Positions 7,083 to 16,886 are shown, counted from the first letter of the stretch. The stretch: DNA of 64,000 bases from Streptomyces klenkii (GCF_003626645.1 NZ_RBAM01000018.1:1-64000), one strand, 5' to 3'. Numbers and translations are program-made. The notes: generated by a model from the sequence alone, not told the origin.

Positions 7083-8143
7083 GAGCGGGGGACCTCCGTA
7101 TCGGATTCTGCGGCCCCGCCCGGAGGACCGGACGTGGCCAGCAACGCCTCGATCTCCTCCCCCGTCGGCATCGCCGCCGAGCACGACAGGCGCGAAGCCA
7201 CCAGCGCGCCCGCCGCGTTGGCGAAGCGGAGCGTGCGTTCCAGGGGCCAGCCGGACAGCAGGCCGTGGCACAGCGCGCCGCCGAAGGCGTCGCCCGCGCC
7301 GAGGCCGTTCACCACGTCCACCTCCACGGGCGGCACTTCCGCCGTCGTCCCGTCGCGGTGGACGGCGAGGACGCCCTCGGGTCCCCTTTTGACCACGGCG
7401 AGTTCGACTCCGGCGCCGAGCAGCGCCCGCGCCGCGGCGTGCGGCGCGCGCTCGCCCGTGGCGACCTCGCACTCGTCGGCGTTGCCGACGGCGACCGTGG
7501 CGTGGGCGAGGGCCGCGGCGTAGTGCGGCCGGGCGGCGGCCATGGCGGCCGGGCCCGTACGCCCGCCGTGCCCCGACGCGCCGCCCTCGCCGCCCCAGAA
7601 CAGCGGCCGCCAGTCCAGGTCGAGGACCGTGACGCCGCGCCGGCCCCGCGCCGCGAGCGCGGCCAGCGTCGCGGCCCGGCTGGGCTCCTCGCACAGCCCG
7701 GTGCCGGTCGCCCAGAAGATCCGGGCGGCCCGGATCGCGCCGAGGTCCAGCTCGTCGGCGCGGATCTCCAGGTCGGGCGCCTTGGGGCGGCGGTAGAAGT
7801 AGAGCGGGAAGTTATCCGGCGGGAAGATCTCGCAGAACGTCAGGGGCGTCTGGTACGCGGCGACGGGCGTCACCCACCGGTCGGCCACGCCGAAGCCGCG
7901 CAGCGCGTCGTGGAGGAACTCGCCGAAGGGGTCCGCGCCGGTGCGGCTGATGAGCGCCGCGCGCCGGCCGAGCCGCGCCGCGGCGACCGCGACGTTCGCG
8001 GGCGAGCCGCCCAGGAACTTGCCGAAGGTCTCGGCCTTCGCCAGCGGCACCCCGGTCTGCAAGGGGTAGAGGTCCACGCCGACCCGGCCCATGGTGATCA
8101 GGTCGAAAGACGTGCGCGCACGCGGGTGGCTCGGTCGGCTCAT
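7079..8143 (-). CDS. iolC: 5-dehydro-2-deoxygluconokinase (PfkB family)
   Basis: 354 aa ribokinase/PfkB-fold kinase. The N-terminal GGSPANVAVAAARLG signature and C-terminal VVNGLGAGDAFGG motif with catalytic Asp are intact. It phosphorylates 5-dehydro-2-deoxy-D-gluconate in myo-inositol breakdown; the sequence DLYPLQTGVPLAKAETF is typical of IolC. GGAAGGG precedes ATG 8143. It is the first gene of a two-gene minus-strand operon ending with the aldolase and shares a 207-bp divergent region with the isomerase gene at 8351. iolA, iolB and iolD are not in the window. Confidence 0.88.
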   Translation of the reverse strand: MSRPSHPRARTSFDLITMGRVGVDLYPLQTGVPLAKAETFGKFLGGSPANVAVAAARLGRRAALISRTGADPFGEFLHDALRGFGVADRWVTPVAAYQTPLTFCEIFPPDNFPLYFYRRPKAPDLEIRADELDLGAIRAARIFWATGTGLCEEPSRAATLAALAARGRRGVTVLDLDWRPLFWGGEGGASGHGGRTGPAAMAAARPHYAAALAHATVAVGNADECEVATGERAPHAAARALLGAGVELAVVKRGPEGVLAVHRDGTTAEVPPVEVDVVNGLGAGDAFGGALCHGLLSGWPLERTLRFANAAGALVASRLSCSAAMPTGEEIEALLATSGPPGGAAESDTEVPRS

Positions 8144-8247
8144 CGGCGCCCTTCCTGCTGCTTGCTGTTTGCGGCTTCCTGCTGCTTGCTCCTGCTTGCT
8201 GCGGATCCGGCTCGGGTCATTGTCCTTACATATAGACGTGAACGGAA
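8144..8247. repeat. Degenerate CTGCTTGCT-type short tandem repeats
   Basis: Between 8155 and 8202 the units CTTCCTGCTGCTTGCT, TTCCTGCTGCTTGCT and CCTGCTTGCTGC follow each other. They sit in the iolC leader region. Slippage-prone sequence; no function seen. Confidence 0.5.
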
Positions 8248-8274
8248 GACATCTTGACGTAACGTCCGTATGTC
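8248..8274. promoter_or_regulatory. 27-bp nested palindrome operator in the iol divergent promoter
   Basis: GACAT-N3-GACGT-A-ACGTC-N3-ATGTC is perfectly symmetric in both half-site pairs. Further ACGT boxes flank it (8234-8237 and 8277-8280). It lies between iolC (minus) and the isomerase gene (plus), where a catabolite-specific repressor would act on both. The cognate regulator is not encoded in the window. Confidence 0.65.
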
Positions 8275-8350
8275 AGGACGTAGCCTTGACACTCCCCCGT
8301 ACCGCGGGGAAGCTACGGGCAACCCAGCCCCTCGCCCGAGGAGGAGCCCC

Positions 8351-9280
8351 ATGCCCGCTCCCGACGCGAACGCGAACCTCCCCTCACCGCACCGCCGGAT
8401 CCGGGTCGGCTCCGCCCCCGACTCCTGGGGCGTCTGGTTCGCCGACGATCCGGCCCAGCTGCCCTGGCGGCAGTTCCTGGACGAGGTCGCCGACGCGGGC
8501 TACGAGTGGATCGAGCTGGGCCCGTACGGCTATCTGCCCACCGATCCGGCCCGGCTGCGCGACGAGACGCAGCGGCGCGGCCTCACGGTCTCCGCCGGCA
8601 CGGTCTTCACCGCGCTGCACCGCGGGCCGGACACCTGGGAGGCGACGTGGGCGCACGTCGCGCCCGTCGCGGAGCTCACCGCCGCGATGGGGGCGCGGCA
8701 CCTCGTCGTCATCCCCTCCTTCTGGCGCGACGACAAGACCGCCGAGCTCGTCGAGGACCCCGAGCTGACCGCGGATCAGTGGCGGCACCTCACCGCCGGC
8801 ATGGAGCGGCTCGGCCGCGAGGTCCGCGAGCGCTACGGGCTCGGGATCGTCGTCCACCCGCACGCCGACACGCACATCGACACCGAGGCGCACGTCGAGC
8901 GCTTCCTCGACGCCACCGACGCGTCGCTGGTCGCCCTGTGCCTGGACACGGGGCACTACGCGTACTGCGGCGGCGACAGCGTCAAGCTCATCGAGACGTA
9001 CGGGGAGCGGATCGGCTACCTCCACCTCAAGCAGGTGGATCCGGAGGTCCTCGCGGACGTCCGCGCCAGGGGGACGGCGTTCGGGCCCGCCGTCCGGCAA
9101 GGCGTCATGTGCGAGCCGCCGCGGGGCGTTCCCGCGCTGGAGCCGGTCCTCGACGCGGCCTCCCGGCTGGACGCGGACCTGTTCGCCATCGTGGAACAGG
9201 ACATGTACCCGTGCCCGCCGGACCGTCCACTGCCCATCGCGCGGCGCACGCGGGGCTTCCTGCGCGGCTGCGGCGTCTGA
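8351..9280 (+). CDS. IolE/IolI-type sugar isomerase/dehydratase (AP-endonuclease 2 TIM barrel)
   Basis: 309 aa. Metal-ligand motifs of the xylose-isomerase-like TIM barrel are present: VVHPHADTHIDT, CLDTGHYAYCGGD and GYLHLKQVD. Start MPAPDANANL follows a strong GAGGAGGAG ribosome site. The N-terminal RVGSAPDSWGVWF is characteristic of the IolE/inosose dehydratase group (2-keto-myo-inositol dehydratase), though isomerase (IolI) activity is an equal possibility. It is the first gene of a plus-strand series with two Gfo/Idh dehydrogenases, consistent with inositol oxidation followed by dehydration. Confidence 0.8.
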   Translation: MPAPDANANLPSPHRRIRVGSAPDSWGVWFADDPAQLPWRQFLDEVADAGYEWIELGPYGYLPTDPARLRDETQRRGLTVSAGTVFTALHRGPDTWEATWAHVAPVAELTAAMGARHLVVIPSFWRDDKTAELVEDPELTADQWRHLTAGMERLGREVRERYGLGIVVHPHADTHIDTEAHVERFLDATDASLVALCLDTGHYAYCGGDSVKLIETYGERIGYLHLKQVDPEVLADVRARGTAFGPAVRQGVMCEPPRGVPALEPVLDAASRLDADLFAIVEQDMYPCPPDRPLPIARRTRGFLRGCGV

Positions 9281-9299
9281 GACCGGGAGACTTGCACGC

Positions 9300-10325
9300 A
9301 TGAATGAGGCACGTGGAGGCACACTCGGCGTCGCGGTCATCGGCACGGGCCGGATGGGCTCCGACCACGTCCGGCGCCTCGACCGGGTCATCAGCGGGGC
9401 CCGCGTCAGCGCGGTCATAGACGTCGACGGCGAGCGCGCCGAGCGGATCGCGGGCGGCGTCCCCGGCTGCACCGCGTACACCGACGCGGCCGCCGCGATG
9501 GACGCCGGCGGCGTGGACGCCGTGCTCATCGCCTCGCCCGGGCCCGCGCACGAGGCGGCGCTGCTGGACGCCTTCGCGCGGGACCTGCCCGTGCTGTGCG
9601 AGAAGCCGCTCACGCCCGGCGCGGAGTCCGCGCTGCGGGTGATGGAGGCCGAGGTCCGGCTCGGGCACCGGCGGGCGCAGGTGGGGTTCATGCGCCGCTA
9701 CGACACGGAGTACGTGCAGCTGAAGGCGCTGCTCGACGGCGGCGGGCTCGGGCGGGCGCTGATGCTCCACTGCCGGCACCGGAACGTGGCCACGCCGCCG
9801 GGCTTCACCGAGGCGATGATGATCAACGACTCGGTGGTGCACGAGGTCGATGCCACGCGGTGGCTGCTGGGGCAGGAGATCACGGCGGTGAGCGTGGTGA
9901 AGCCGGCCCCTTCGCCGGCCGCGCCGGAGGGTCTGAGCGACCCTCAGCTGGTCCTGCTGGAGACGTCCGGCGGCGCCCTGGCCGACGTCGAGGTCTTCGT
10001 CAACTGCGGCTTCGGCTACCAGGTGCAGTGCGAGGCGGTCGGCGAGCGCGGCAGCGCGCGGCTGGGCGACGCGCACGGCCTGTACGTGAACGCCGCCGGC
10101 CGCTGGGGCGGCGCCATCGCCCAGGACTACGTCGACCGCTTCCGCGAGGCGTACGACCGCGAGCTCCAGCACTGGGTCGACGCGGCCCGCCGAGGCGTGA
10201 CAGAGGGCCCGAGCGTCTGGGACGGCTACGCGGCGGCGGCGGTCTGCGAGGCGGGCGTCCGGGCGCAGTCGTCCGGCGCCCGGACGGAGGTCGTCCTGCC
10301 GGCGCGCCCGGCAATGTACACATGA
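9300..10325 (+). CDS. iolG: Inositol 2-dehydrogenase-like Gfo/Idh/MocA oxidoreductase
   Basis: 341 aa. N-terminal NAD-binding motif VAVIGTGRMGSDH, conserved LCEKPL with catalytic Lys near residue 100, and NDSVVHEVDATRW holding the Asp/His pair of inositol dehydrogenases. Predicted to oxidise myo-inositol (or a related cyclitol) to 2-keto-inositol with NAD. It starts 19 bp after the isomerase gene and is probably co-transcribed with it. A second, diverged homologue follows at 10725. Confidence 0.83.
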   Translation: MNEARGGTLGVAVIGTGRMGSDHVRRLDRVISGARVSAVIDVDGERAERIAGGVPGCTAYTDAAAAMDAGGVDAVLIASPGPAHEAALLDAFARDLPVLCEKPLTPGAESALRVMEAEVRLGHRRAQVGFMRRYDTEYVQLKALLDGGGLGRALMLHCRHRNVATPPGFTEAMMINDSVVHEVDATRWLLGQEITAVSVVKPAPSPAAPEGLSDPQLVLLETSGGALADVEVFVNCGFGYQVQCEAVGERGSARLGDAHGLYVNAAGRWGGAIAQDYVDRFREAYDRELQHWVDAARRGVTEGPSVWDGYAAAAVCEAGVRAQSSGARTEVVLPARPAMYT

Positions 10326-10724
10326 CACCGCGTGCCAGGACGCCGTGCGGCGGCGCCGGACAGCCCGGCGGGGCAGCGCCCCCTCCCTCCCGCCGCAACG
10401 GCGATCAGCCACCACGGCGAAGACCGGCGGTGCCGAACCGCCGGATGCCGTACGGCACCGCCGGACAGCCCGGTGGGGGTTGCGCACCGCCGCGGCGGGA
10501 TGTTCACGCCTACGGCGAAGGCCCACAGCCGGGCAGGCCATGCCGCACAGGCATCTCTCCCGCCGCAACGGCGATCAGCCACCACGACGGAAACCGGCGG
10601 TGCCGAGCCGGCAGACGCCGTACGGCACCGCCGGACACCCCGGCAGGGCCCCGCACCCCGACGGGCGGCGCCCGGCTTCCCCCGGCGGAAGCCGGCGGGG
10701 CACCCCACAAGGACGGAGTCAGGC
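10326..10724. repeat. Intergenic region with two 87-bp direct repeats containing hairpins
   Basis: Copies at 10387-10473 and 10557-10643 are about 90 percent identical and start exactly 170 bp apart. Each contains a hairpin with stem CGGCGGTGCCG and loop-closing CGGCACCGCCG (10425-10463 and 10595-10633). A partial third copy is visible near 10335-10390. The same stem recurs at 45725-45766. The element looks like a dispersed REP- or MITE-like unit. The frames open through it are compositional artefacts. Confidence 0.75.
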
Positions 10725-11747
10725 ATGCGGATCGGAGTCGTCGGGGCCGGGCGGATCGGGGCGCATCATGCTGAGACGCTCGCCTCCCTCGGCGGCGTCG
10801 AGGAACTCGTCATCGCGGACACCGACCCGCACCGCGCAGCGGACGTCGCAGCGGACGTCGCAGCGCGCGTCCGGGCCCGTACCGCCCCCTCCCCCGAGGC
10901 CGTGTTCGACGGCGGCGCCGACGCGATCGTGATCGCGGCGACCACCGCGGCCCACCCCGCCCTGATCGCGCGGGCGGCCCGCGCCGGCCTCCCCGCGTTC
11001 TGCGAGAAGCCCGTCGCCCTCGACATCCCCGGCACGCTGCGCGCGCTCCGCGAGGTGGACGCGGCGGGCACCCTCCTGCAACTGGGCTTCCAGCGCCGCT
11101 TCGACGCCGGATTCCTCGCGGCCCGCACCGCCCTCCGGGCCGGCCGCCTGGGCCGCGTGCACACGATCCGCGCCGTCACCTCGGACCCCGCACCCCCGCC
11201 CGCCGCGTTCCTGGCGCGGTCCGGCGGGCTGATCCGGGACTGCCTGGTGCACGACTTCGACGCCGTCCGGTGGCTGACGGGCCGCGAGGTGACGGAGGTG
11301 TACGCCCGCGGCGCGACCGGCGGGGCGTCCGCGGCCGTCTTCGAGGAAGCGGGCGACGTGGACACCGCCGCCGTCCTCCTCACCCTCGACGACGGCACGC
11401 TCGTCACAGCGACAGCGACCCGCTGCAACGGCGCGGGCTACGACGTCCGCATGGAGCTGTCGGGCGAGCTCGACCAGTGGATCGTGGGCCTGGACGCCCG
11501 TACGCCCGCGACGTCGGCCGAGCCGGCCGGCCCGCCCCCGCCCGCGCGCCCCTGGACCGGCTTCCTGGAGCGGTTCGCGCCCGCGTACCGCGCCGAGCTG
11601 GCCGCCTTCGTCCGGGCAGCCCACGGCGAGGCCCCCAACCCGTGCCCCGGCCGCGAGGGGCTGCACGCCCTGCTGGTGGCCGAGGCGTGCGAGACGTCCC
11701 GGCGGGAGAACCGCCCGGTGCGCGTCGCGGCGGCGCCCCCGGCCTAA
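10725..11747 (+). CDS. Second inositol/sugar dehydrogenase (Gfo/Idh/MocA)
   Basis: 340 aa. NAD motif VVGAGRIGAHH, FCEKPVALD, and IRDCLVHDFDAVRWL match the family. It follows the upstream iolG-like gene but is separated from it by the repeat-filled 400-bp gap, so it may have its own promoter. AAGGACGGAG precedes ATG 10725. Sequence similarity to the gene at 9300 is only moderate, which suggests a different cyclitol or epimer (for example scyllo- versus myo-inositol) rather than a recent duplicate. Confidence 0.8.
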   Translation: MRIGVVGAGRIGAHHAETLASLGGVEELVIADTDPHRAADVAADVAARVRARTAPSPEAVFDGGADAIVIAATTAAHPALIARAARAGLPAFCEKPVALDIPGTLRALREVDAAGTLLQLGFQRRFDAGFLAARTALRAGRLGRVHTIRAVTSDPAPPPAAFLARSGGLIRDCLVHDFDAVRWLTGREVTEVYARGATGGASAAVFEEAGDVDTAAVLLTLDDGTLVTATATRCNGAGYDVRMELSGELDQWIVGLDARTPATSAEPAGPPPPARPWTGFLERFAPAYRAELAAFVRAAHGEAPNPCPGREGLHALLVAEACETSRRENRPVRVAAAPPA

Positions 11748-11953
11748 CACGAGCTGACGCCCGAAACAGCGTCATACGCGCGTCACAGGCGTCACGTTCC
11801 CGCCTTCCTTCCGTCACAGCCGCACCACGGCGCCGCATCAGTGGTCACTCTCCGTCGTTCAACGAACAACAGTCGTGGTGATCGACAAAGGCCGCGTCGC
11901 AGCTCCCCCGACGGATCCCCCTCTGTCGCTGCGGCGCAGCGGAGAGGCGCGAG

Positions 11954-12160
11954 ATGACTGACCGTCGACTCTGGTCCTACAAGGAGATCGCAGCGCACAT
12001 CGGTGTCCAGACCGATACCGTGCGGACCTACCGCAAGCACGGGCTGCTGCCCAAGCCCGACCACATCGAGGGCGGCAAGCCCTACTGGTACGCGGACACG
12101 GTCCGCGCCTGGGTGGCGAGCCGCCCGGGCAACCGCGCCCGGCGCGATCCGAAGAACTGA
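11954..12160 (+). CDS. Small helix-turn-helix protein (MerR/AlpA-like)
   Basis: 68 aa. LWSYKEIAAHIGVQTDTVRTYRKHGLLPKPD is a MerR/excisionase-type winged helix reading sugar-free start; KPYWYADTVRAWV completes the wing. GGAGAGG lies 7-8 bp before ATG. No effector domain is present. Similar stand-alone proteins are common in Streptomyces and their function is unknown. It is followed by a strong terminator and is probably monocistronic. Confidence 0.75.
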   Translation: MTDRRLWSYKEIAAHIGVQTDTVRTYRKHGLLPKPDHIEGGKPYWYADTVRAWVASRPGNRARRDPKN

Positions 12161-12174
12161 CCCCCGACCCCTCC

Positions 12175-12203
12175 GGGCCCCGGACCGTCACGGTCCGGGG
12201 CCC
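12175..12203 (+). terminator. Terminator of the small HTH gene
   Basis: GGGCCCCGGACCGT and its exact complement face each other around one or a few loop bases, 14 bp after the stop codon. The stem is GC-only with no long T-run, as usual in Streptomyces. Confidence 0.7.
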
Positions 12204-12246
12204 CTTGCATTCCCGTTCCTTCTCCCCTCCCACTCCCCTCCCGGAA

Positions 12247-12261
12247 TACCCCCAGGGGGTA
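12247..12261. promoter_or_regulatory. CsoR-type copper operator
   Basis: TACCCCCAGGGGGTA is a perfect 15-bp palindrome and matches the ATACCCC-GGGGTAT operators known for the copper repressor CsoR. It lies 50 bp upstream of the copper chaperone gene, so copper-induced derepression is the clear prediction. Confidence 0.8.
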
Positions 12262-12310
12262 AGCTGTTCCCCGCACAGCGCCACGATCGATCTTCCTTAG
12301 GAGAACCGTC

Positions 12311-12541
12311 ATGAGCTCCCAGCCCACCGCCACCACCACCGTCTACCGCGTGACCGGCATGACCTGCGGCCACTGCGAGTCCGCCGTGAAGGAGGAGCTC
12401 TCCGCCCTGGCCGGCGTCACCTCCGTGCAGGCCGTGGCCGCCAGCGGCGAGGTCACCGTGGTCTCCGCGGCCCCGCTGGACGAGGAGGCCGTGCGCGCCG
12501 CCGTGGACGAGGCGGGCTACGAGCTCACCGGCCGCGTCTGA
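12311..12541 (+). CDS. copZ: Copper chaperone CopZ (heavy-metal-associated domain)
   Basis: 76 aa, one HMA ferredoxin-like domain. GMTCGHCESAV contains the copper-binding CxxC pair near residues 19-22. It delivers Cu(I) to a CopA-type exporter. TTAGGAGAA precedes ATG 12311 and a CsoR operator lies further upstream. No CopA ATPase gene is next to it here, unlike many actinobacteria, so the partner must be encoded elsewhere. Confidence 0.9.
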   Translation: MSSQPTATTTVYRVTGMTCGHCESAVKEELSALAGVTSVQAVAASGEVTVVSAAPLDEEAVRAAVDEAGYELTGRV

Positions 12542-12901
12542 CCGGCCTCCCCCCGGCCCCGCCGTCTCGCGCCCGGGCGCGCGAGACCGCACTCCAGTCC
12601 GACACGTAACCCACATAAGTGACACAACACCCACACAAGCGGGACCTTGCCCGACTGCGCCCGTTATGGCAGGAGACCTAGATCACAGCAATGGCAACGT
12701 AACCATTGCGGGGGGTCGTGGGTCTAACCGGGCAGTGCTGGATCGTCTTGGGGGACGGTACCGGCCACGCGTGGCCGGGGCACGTACCCGGGGAGCTTTG
12801 AGCGGCCCTCCCGTACGTACGCGTCCCGGCAGATCGCGTCGGCTGCGCGCACCGAGGCTCCCGGCCGGATCCCGTGGGGGGAATCCGTACCGGGGAACGG
12901 G
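12542..12901 (+). ncRNA. Candidate small RNA / structured leader upstream of a strong terminator
   Basis: There is no credible reading frame, yet the stretch is unusually structured. It holds the 18-bp palindrome CCGGCCACGCGTGGCCGG near 12760-12777 and ends in the terminator at 12902-12949, which no protein gene explains. A start near 12690-12720 would give a 200-250 nt RNA. From memory an S. coelicolor sRNA (scr2736) is named after the adjacent citrate-synthase locus; I have not verified that it matches. The exact limits are unknown. Confidence 0.4.
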
Positions 12902-12949
12902 AAGCGCCCCGCTCCGACCCGTGGGGGGATCGGCGGCGGGGCGCTTTTT
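12902..12949 (+). terminator. Plus-strand terminator with T-run
   Basis: AAGCGCCCCGC pairs with GCGGGGCGCTT across a 23-base loop and is followed by TTTTT in total. It is too far from copZ (360 bp) to be its natural terminator, which supports an RNA gene between them. Confidence 0.75.
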
Positions 12950-12971
12950 CCAAGGCCCGTGCGCCCATGCG

Positions 12972-13008
12972 AAAAGCCCTGAGAGCCATGGCGGCTCTCA
13001 GGGCTTTT
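12972..13008. terminator. Bidirectional terminator after citrate synthase
   Basis: AAAAGCCCTGAGAGCC and its exact complement enclose a 5-base loop, giving T-runs in both directions. It is 18 bp beyond the gltA stop and would end gltA transcription on the minus strand. Confidence 0.85.
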
Positions 13009-13025
13009 GTCGGCTGCGGGGCGCG

Positions 13026-14312
<1,287 letters not shown>

Positions 14313-14587
14313 GTCATCCCTCACCGACGTTGTGCCTCTTCTTCGAGGTGCCCTGACTACCCCTACCTTCCCCCATTTGGACGATGCACGTGCACTCGGG
14401 GTCGGCCATAGGGCCTAAAGACGGCACTCAGTGCCGCCCAGCCTGGCCATACTGCCCCCTTCGCCCCGGTTGGTAAACCGATGAGAGACGAATCCCACCC
14501 CGGATCCGCGCCCTCCGGGGCCTTTTCGAGGCCTCTCCGGAGCGGTAGGGGGCCGTCCGGCCCTTCACAAAACCTCCCCGATCGCCC
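14313..14587. other. gltA promoter region and recD2 3' flank
   Basis: Contains the gltA upstream region on the minus strand and, at its left-hand end next to the helicase stop, GC-rich inverted repeats (for example GGGCCG-TCC-GGCCC near 14552-14562) that could terminate the helicase transcript. No gene is visible. Confidence 0.35.
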
Positions 14588-16798
14588 TCACATTCCCAGT
14601 CGGTGATCGAGCGCCGTACACCTCCTGCCTGCGGATACGGTCCGCACGGCCTGCCCGAGCGCCTTCCGCGAGCCCACCAGCACCACCAGCCGTTTTGCCC
14701 GGGTTACCGCGGTATAGAGCAGATTGCGTTGCAGCATCATCCACGCACCGGTGGTGACGGGGATCACCACGGCCGGGTATTCGCTGCCCTGCGAGCGGTG
14801 GATGGTCACGGCGTAGGCGTGCGCGAGCTCGTCGAGTTCGTCGAAGTCGTAGCCCACTTCCTCGTCCTCGTCGGTGCGCACGGTGAGCCGCTGCTCGACG
14901 GCGTCGAGGCCGGTGACGACGCCCACCGTGCCGTTGAAGACGCCGTTCTGCCCCTTTTCGTAGTTGTTGCGCACCTGGGTGACCTTGTCGCCGACGCGGA
15001 AGACCCGGCCGCCGAAGCGCTTCTCGGGCAGCTCGGGCCGGGCCGGCGTGATCGCCTGCTGGAGCAGTCCGTTGAGGGTGCCGGCACCGGCCGGGCCGCG
15101 GTGCATCGGCGCCAGCACCTGGACGTCCCGGCGGGGGTCGAGCCCGAACTTGGCGGGGATGCGCCGGGCCGCCACGTCCACGGTGAGCCGGCCGGCCTCC
15201 TCGGTGTCCTCCTCGGGGAAGAGGAAGAAGTCCGTCATCCCGTGAGTGATGGGCGGCGCCCCGGAGTTGATGCGGTGTGCATTGGTGACCACGCCGGACT
15301 GCTGCGCCTGCCGGAAGATGCGGGTGAGCCGGACGGCGGGGACGGGGCTGCCGGGGGCCAGGAGGTCGCGCAGCACCTCCCCGGCGCCCACGGAGGGCAG
15401 TTGGTCCACGTCGCCGACGAGGAGCAGGTGGGCGCCCGGCGGCACGGCCTTGACGAGCTTGTTGGCCAGCAGCAGGTCGAGCATGGACGCCTCGTCCACG
15501 ACCACCAGGTCGGCGTCCAGGGGGCGGTCCTTGTCGTACGCGGCGTCGCCGCCGGGCTTGAGCTCCAGGAGCCGGTGGACGGTGGACGCCTCGGCGCCCG
15601 TGAGCTCGGAGAGCCGCTTCGCGGCCCGCCCGGTGGGGGCCGCGAGGACCACCTTGGCCCCCTTGGCGCGGGCCAGTTCGACCACGGAGCGGACGGTGAA
15701 GGACTTGCCGCAGCCCGGCCCGCCGGTGAGCACGGCGACCTTGCTGGAGAGCGCGAGCCGGACCGCGTCCCGCTGCTCGGGGGCGAGCTGCGCGCCCGTG
15801 CGGCCCGCGAGCCAGGTCAGGGCCCGGTCCCAGTCGACGTCCTGGAAGGCGGCGAGCCGGTCGGCGCCGTCGCCGAGCAGCCGCTTGAGCTGCCCGGCCA
15901 GGGAGAGTTCGGCGCGGTGGAAGGGGATGAGGTAGACGGCGGTGACGGGCTGCCCGTCCTCGGCGCCGGGGACCTTCTCGCGGACCACCCCCGCCGCCCC
16001 TTCCCCGCTCTCCTCCGCCGCCAGTTCGGCGAGGCAGTCGATGACGAGCCCGGTGTCCACCTGGAGGAGCTTCACGGCGTCGGCGATCAGCCGCTCCTCG
16101 GGGAGGTAGCAGTGGCCCTGGTCGGTGGACTGGGAAAGGGCGTACTGGAGGCCGGCCTTGACCCGCTCGGGGCTGTCGTGCGGGATGCCCACGGCCTGGG
16201 CGATGCGGTCGGCGGTGAGGAAGCCGATGCCCCACACGTCGGCGGCCAGGCGGTAGGGCTGGTTGCGGGTGACGGAGATGGAGGCGTCCCCGTACTTCTT
16301 GTAGATGCGCACGGCGATGGAGGTGGAGACCCCGACGCCCTGGAGGAAGACCATGACCTCCTTGATGGCCTTCTGCTCCTCCCAGGCGGCGCCGATCAGC
16401 TTCGTGCGCTTCGGGCCGAGGCCGGGCACCTCGATCAGGCGGCCGGGGTCGCTCTCGATGACGTCGAGGGTGTCCGTGCCGAAGTGCTCGGTGATGCGGT
16501 CGGCGATGCGCGGACCGATGCCCTTGATCAGGCCGGAGCCGAGATAGCGGCGGATGCCCTGGATGGTGGCGGGCAGGACCGTGGTGTAGTTCTCGACGGT
16601 GAACTGCCGCCCGTACTGCGGGTGGGAGCCCCAGCGGCCCTCCAGCCGCAGCGACTCCCCCGGCTGCGCGCCGAGGAGCGAGCCGACCACCGTGAGGAGG
16701 TCACCGCTGCCGCGGCCGGTGTCGACGCGCGCGACCGTATAGCCGCTCTCCTCATGGGCGTAGGTGATCCGCTCCAGGACACCTTCGACGACTGCCAT
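14588..16798 (-). CDS. recD2: RecD2-type ATP-dependent DNA helicase
   Basis: About 736 aa. The N-terminal OB-like domain (VEGVLERITYAHEESGYTVAR) and helix-hairpin-helix region (IKGIGPRIADRI; VPGLGPKRTKLI) are RecD2-specific. They are followed by SF1B motifs: Walker A LTGGPGCGKS, motif II VVDEASMLDL, motif III LLLVGDVDQLPSVG, and the C-terminal UvrD-like VTIHRSQGSEYP and LYTAVTRAKR. A 5'-3' helicase acting in repair independently of RecBC. ATG 16798 is chosen because homologues begin MAVVEGVLERITYA; ATG 16807 is equally possible. Both have weak ribosome sites. Confidence 0.92.
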   Translation of the reverse strand: MAVVEGVLERITYAHEESGYTVARVDTGRGSGDLLTVVGSLLGAQPGESLRLEGRWGSHPQYGRQFTVENYTTVLPATIQGIRRYLGSGLIKGIGPRIADRITEHFGTDTLDVIESDPGRLIEVPGLGPKRTKLIGAAWEEQKAIKEVMVFLQGVGVSTSIAVRIYKKYGDASISVTRNQPYRLAADVWGIGFLTADRIAQAVGIPHDSPERVKAGLQYALSQSTDQGHCYLPEERLIADAVKLLQVDTGLVIDCLAELAAEESGEGAAGVVREKVPGAEDGQPVTAVYLIPFHRAELSLAGQLKRLLGDGADRLAAFQDVDWDRALTWLAGRTGAQLAPEQRDAVRLALSSKVAVLTGGPGCGKSFTVRSVVELARAKGAKVVLAAPTGRAAKRLSELTGAEASTVHRLLELKPGGDAAYDKDRPLDADLVVVDEASMLDLLLANKLVKAVPPGAHLLLVGDVDQLPSVGAGEVLRDLLAPGSPVPAVRLTRIFRQAQQSGVVTNAHRINSGAPPITHGMTDFFLFPEEDTEEAGRLTVDVAARRIPAKFGLDPRRDVQVLAPMHRGPAGAGTLNGLLQQAITPARPELPEKRFGGRVFRVGDKVTQVRNNYEKGQNGVFNGTVGVVTGLDAVEQRLTVRTDEDEEVGYDFDELDELAHAYAVTIHRSQGSEYPAVVIPVTTGAWMMLQRNLLYTAVTRAKRLVVLVGSRKALGQAVRTVSAGRRCTALDHRLGM

Positions 16799-16886
16799 CT
16801 GGACCATGCACCGACGGTACCGCCGGGGTCCGACAAGGGTTCGGGCCTGTGGATAACCCCGAACGGGCAGGACACCGGGTAACGCA

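Noticed and set aside
10326..10724. Possible CRISPR array because of spaced repeats
   Set aside because: Only two full 87-bp copies with hairpins, no short unit with regular spacers, no cas genes.
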